Shown here: one piece after another, positions 62,854 through 64,000 of the stretch
Position numbering within the stretch: position 1 is the first letter of the stretch
How the letters are laid out: every line of letters starts with the position of its first letter
Assembly (NCBI GenBank): GCA_003583745.1
Contig: QXPY01000009.1
Location: forward strand, 124,001-188,000
Source of the DNA: Rhodocyclales bacterium GT-UBC
GTDB lineage: Bacteria > Pseudomonadota > Gammaproteobacteria > Burkholderiales > Rhodocyclaceae
Direction of reading: 5' to 3'
DNA: 64,000 nt
The notes under the pieces: generated by a model
Database searches by the model: none
Told to the model about the DNA's origin: nothing
The model's input: only the letters and a program-made list of their open reading frames with translations
Program-made: the position numbers and the translations under genes

Positions 62854-64000
62854 GTGCTCAATCGAATCTGGGTCGGCTTCATCCTTATCGGCTTTGTCGC
62901 GGCACTCCTGCAGTTGCTGCAGGGCGACCTGGAAGTGTTCACTCGGGTGCTCAATGGCCTGTTCGATACGGCCAAGACCGGTTTCGATATCTCGCTTGGC
63001 CTGGTCGGCGTCATGAGCCTGTGGCTGGGGGTGATGAAGATCGGCGAGCAGGGCGGTCTGATCCAGTTGTTCGGGCGGGCCGTCGGGCCGTTCTTCCGGC
63101 GCGTTTTCCCGGATATCCCGTCCGGTCATCCGGCCAGCGGCAGCATCGTGATGAATTTCAGCGCCAACATCCTGGGCCTGGATAACGCCGCCACGCCGCT
63201 CGGGCTGAAGGCGATGCGCGAGTTGCAGGAGATCAATCCGCACAAGGATACGGCGAGCAATCCGATGATCATGTTCCTGGTGCTGAACACCGCCGGCATC
63301 ACGCTGATCCCGACTTCGGTGATCGCCATCCGGCAGAGCATCGCGCTCAAGCAGGGACTCATCGGCTTCAACGCCGCCGACATCTTCTTGCCGACGCTGC
63401 TCGGTACCTTCGTGTCGTTCTGCGCCGGTCTGGTGGCGGTCGCCATCTGGCAGCGCATCAATCTGTTCTGCCGCCCCGTGCTCGCCTTCTTTGCCGGCTT
63501 TGCGCTGCTGATGGGCGGCTTGTACTGGTGGCTGGCCGGCATGCCGCCGGAGCAGATGGCGCAGATGATCGGGTTGCTGGGTAGCGGCCTGATCGTCTCG
63601 ATCATCGTCTTGTTCGTCGCGGTGGCCGCTTGGCGCGGCATCGACGTCTACGAGAGCTTTGTCGAGGGCGCCAAGGAGGGCTTTGCTGTCGCCATCCAGA
63701 TCGTTCCCTACCTGATTGCCATGCTGGTGGCGATCTCGGTGTTCCGTACCACCGGTTGCATGAATTACGTGATCGAGGCGATTCGCGGCGCGGTACTGGC
63801 GGTGGGGTTGAACGACGAATTCGTGCCGGCACTGCCGGTCGGACTGATGAAAACGCTGTCTGGCAGCGGGGCGCGTGGCCTGATGGTCGATGTGATGACG
63901 ACCTATGGCGTCGATTCCTTCCAGGGCAAGCTGGCGGCGATTATCCAGGGCTCGACGGAAACGACCTTCTACGTGCTGGCCGTCTATTTCGGCAGCGTCA
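62854..64000 (+). CDS. SpmA-SpmB-type nucleoside-recognition membrane protein (runs off window)
   Basis: The GTG at 62854 opens a frame that is still open at the right edge after 382 residues. The protein is a membrane protein with two Gate (nucleoside recognition) units, matching a SpmA-SpmB fusion. Landmarks are MSLWLGVMKIGEQGGL and ANILGLDNAATPLGLKAMRELQ in the first unit, and EGAKEGFAVAIQIVPYLIAMLVAISVFR in the second. In sporulating bacteria SpmA and SpmB act in spore-core dehydration; in non-spore-formers the role is unknown. The C-terminus is not seen. Confidence 0.85.
   Translation, partial: MLNRIWVGFILIGFVAALLQLLQGDLEVFTRVLNGLFDTAKTGFDISLGLVGVMSLWLGVMKIGEQGGLIQLFGRAVGPFFRRVFPDIPSGHPASGSIVMNFSANILGLDNAATPLGLKAMRELQEINPHKDTASNPMIMFLVLNTAGITLIPTSVIAIRQSIALKQGLIGFNAADIFLPTLLGTFVSFCAGLVAVAIWQRINLFCRPVLAFFAGFALLMGGLYWWLAGMPPEQMAQMIGLLGSGLIVSIIVLFVAVAAWRGIDVYESFVEGAKEGFAVAIQIVPYLIAMLVAISVFRTTGCMNYVIEAIRGAVLAVGLNDEFVPALPVGLMKTLSGSGARGLMVDVMTTYGVDSFQGKLAAIIQGSTETTFYVLAVYFGSV

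Overview
The window reads as an ordinary chromosomal segment of a GC-rich betaproteobacterium. The gene families and orders point to the Rhodocyclales (Dechloromonas/Azonexus-like), which is an inference from gene content and not from a marker-gene comparison. Support comes from a cytochrome cd1 (nirS) denitrification locus with the full heme d1 set, paired cyanophycin synthetases, a cytochrome c'/b561 pair, the waaF-zinc finger-ilvE order, and the tgt-yajC-secD-secF order. I see no insertion sequence, prophage, integrase, CRISPR array or rRNA. There is one tRNA, tRNA-Leu(CAA). No gene-free stretch exceeds 300 bases. The longest are 61718-61998 and 39996-40251.

Left part (1-13.2 kb, mostly minus strand): the N-terminal part of an RhlE-type DEAD-box helicase; a membrane sensor kinase with a partner receiver protein; a small lipoprotein; an RND efflux operon (adaptor, pump, outer-membrane channel) that ends in its own TetR-type regulator; a ZapE-like ATPase with a TauE/SafE permease; and a ProQ/FinO RNA-binding protein. 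A nearly perfect E. coli-type AcrR operator overlies the efflux promoter.

Middle part (13.3-40 kb): housekeeping and envelope genes. These include ugpB-ugpQ, alaS, ompW (with an FNR-type box), an EAL-HDOD protein, algC, a YheT hydrolase, waaF, a CHCC zinc finger, ilvE, a NUDIX hydrolase, a secreted protein with a possible Cys-His-Asp triad, mnmA, an HD-GYP protein, a GST, purB with two small followers, cytochrome c' with cytochrome b561, secDF-yajC, tgt-queA, the tRNA with its own promoter and terminator, a Rap1a/Tai-like protein and a uroporphyrinogen-III methyltransferase.

Right part (40-60.3 kb): the nitrite-reduction locus is split in two. nirS, a NirB-like cytochrome c-552, nirC, nirF, nirDL, nirG and nirH run rightward from a perfect TTGAT-N4-ATCAA box. 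nirJ-nirN run rightward from a second box at 57.0 kb. Between them, on the minus strand, sit a hybrid multi-PAS kinase and a cyanophycin module in the order ABC exporter, DUF1854 protein, C-terminally shortened cphA, full-length cphA. The second box lies midway between the divergent starts of nirJ and the ABC exporter, so heme d1 synthesis and cyanophycin metabolism may share one anaerobic/NO switch. An exported Cys-rich copper-storage-type protein follows nirN.

Right end (60.5-64 kb): an aromatic amino acid aminotransferase, a YkuD-like L,D-transpeptidase-family protein and the start of a SpmA-SpmB-type nucleoside-recognition membrane protein that runs off the window.
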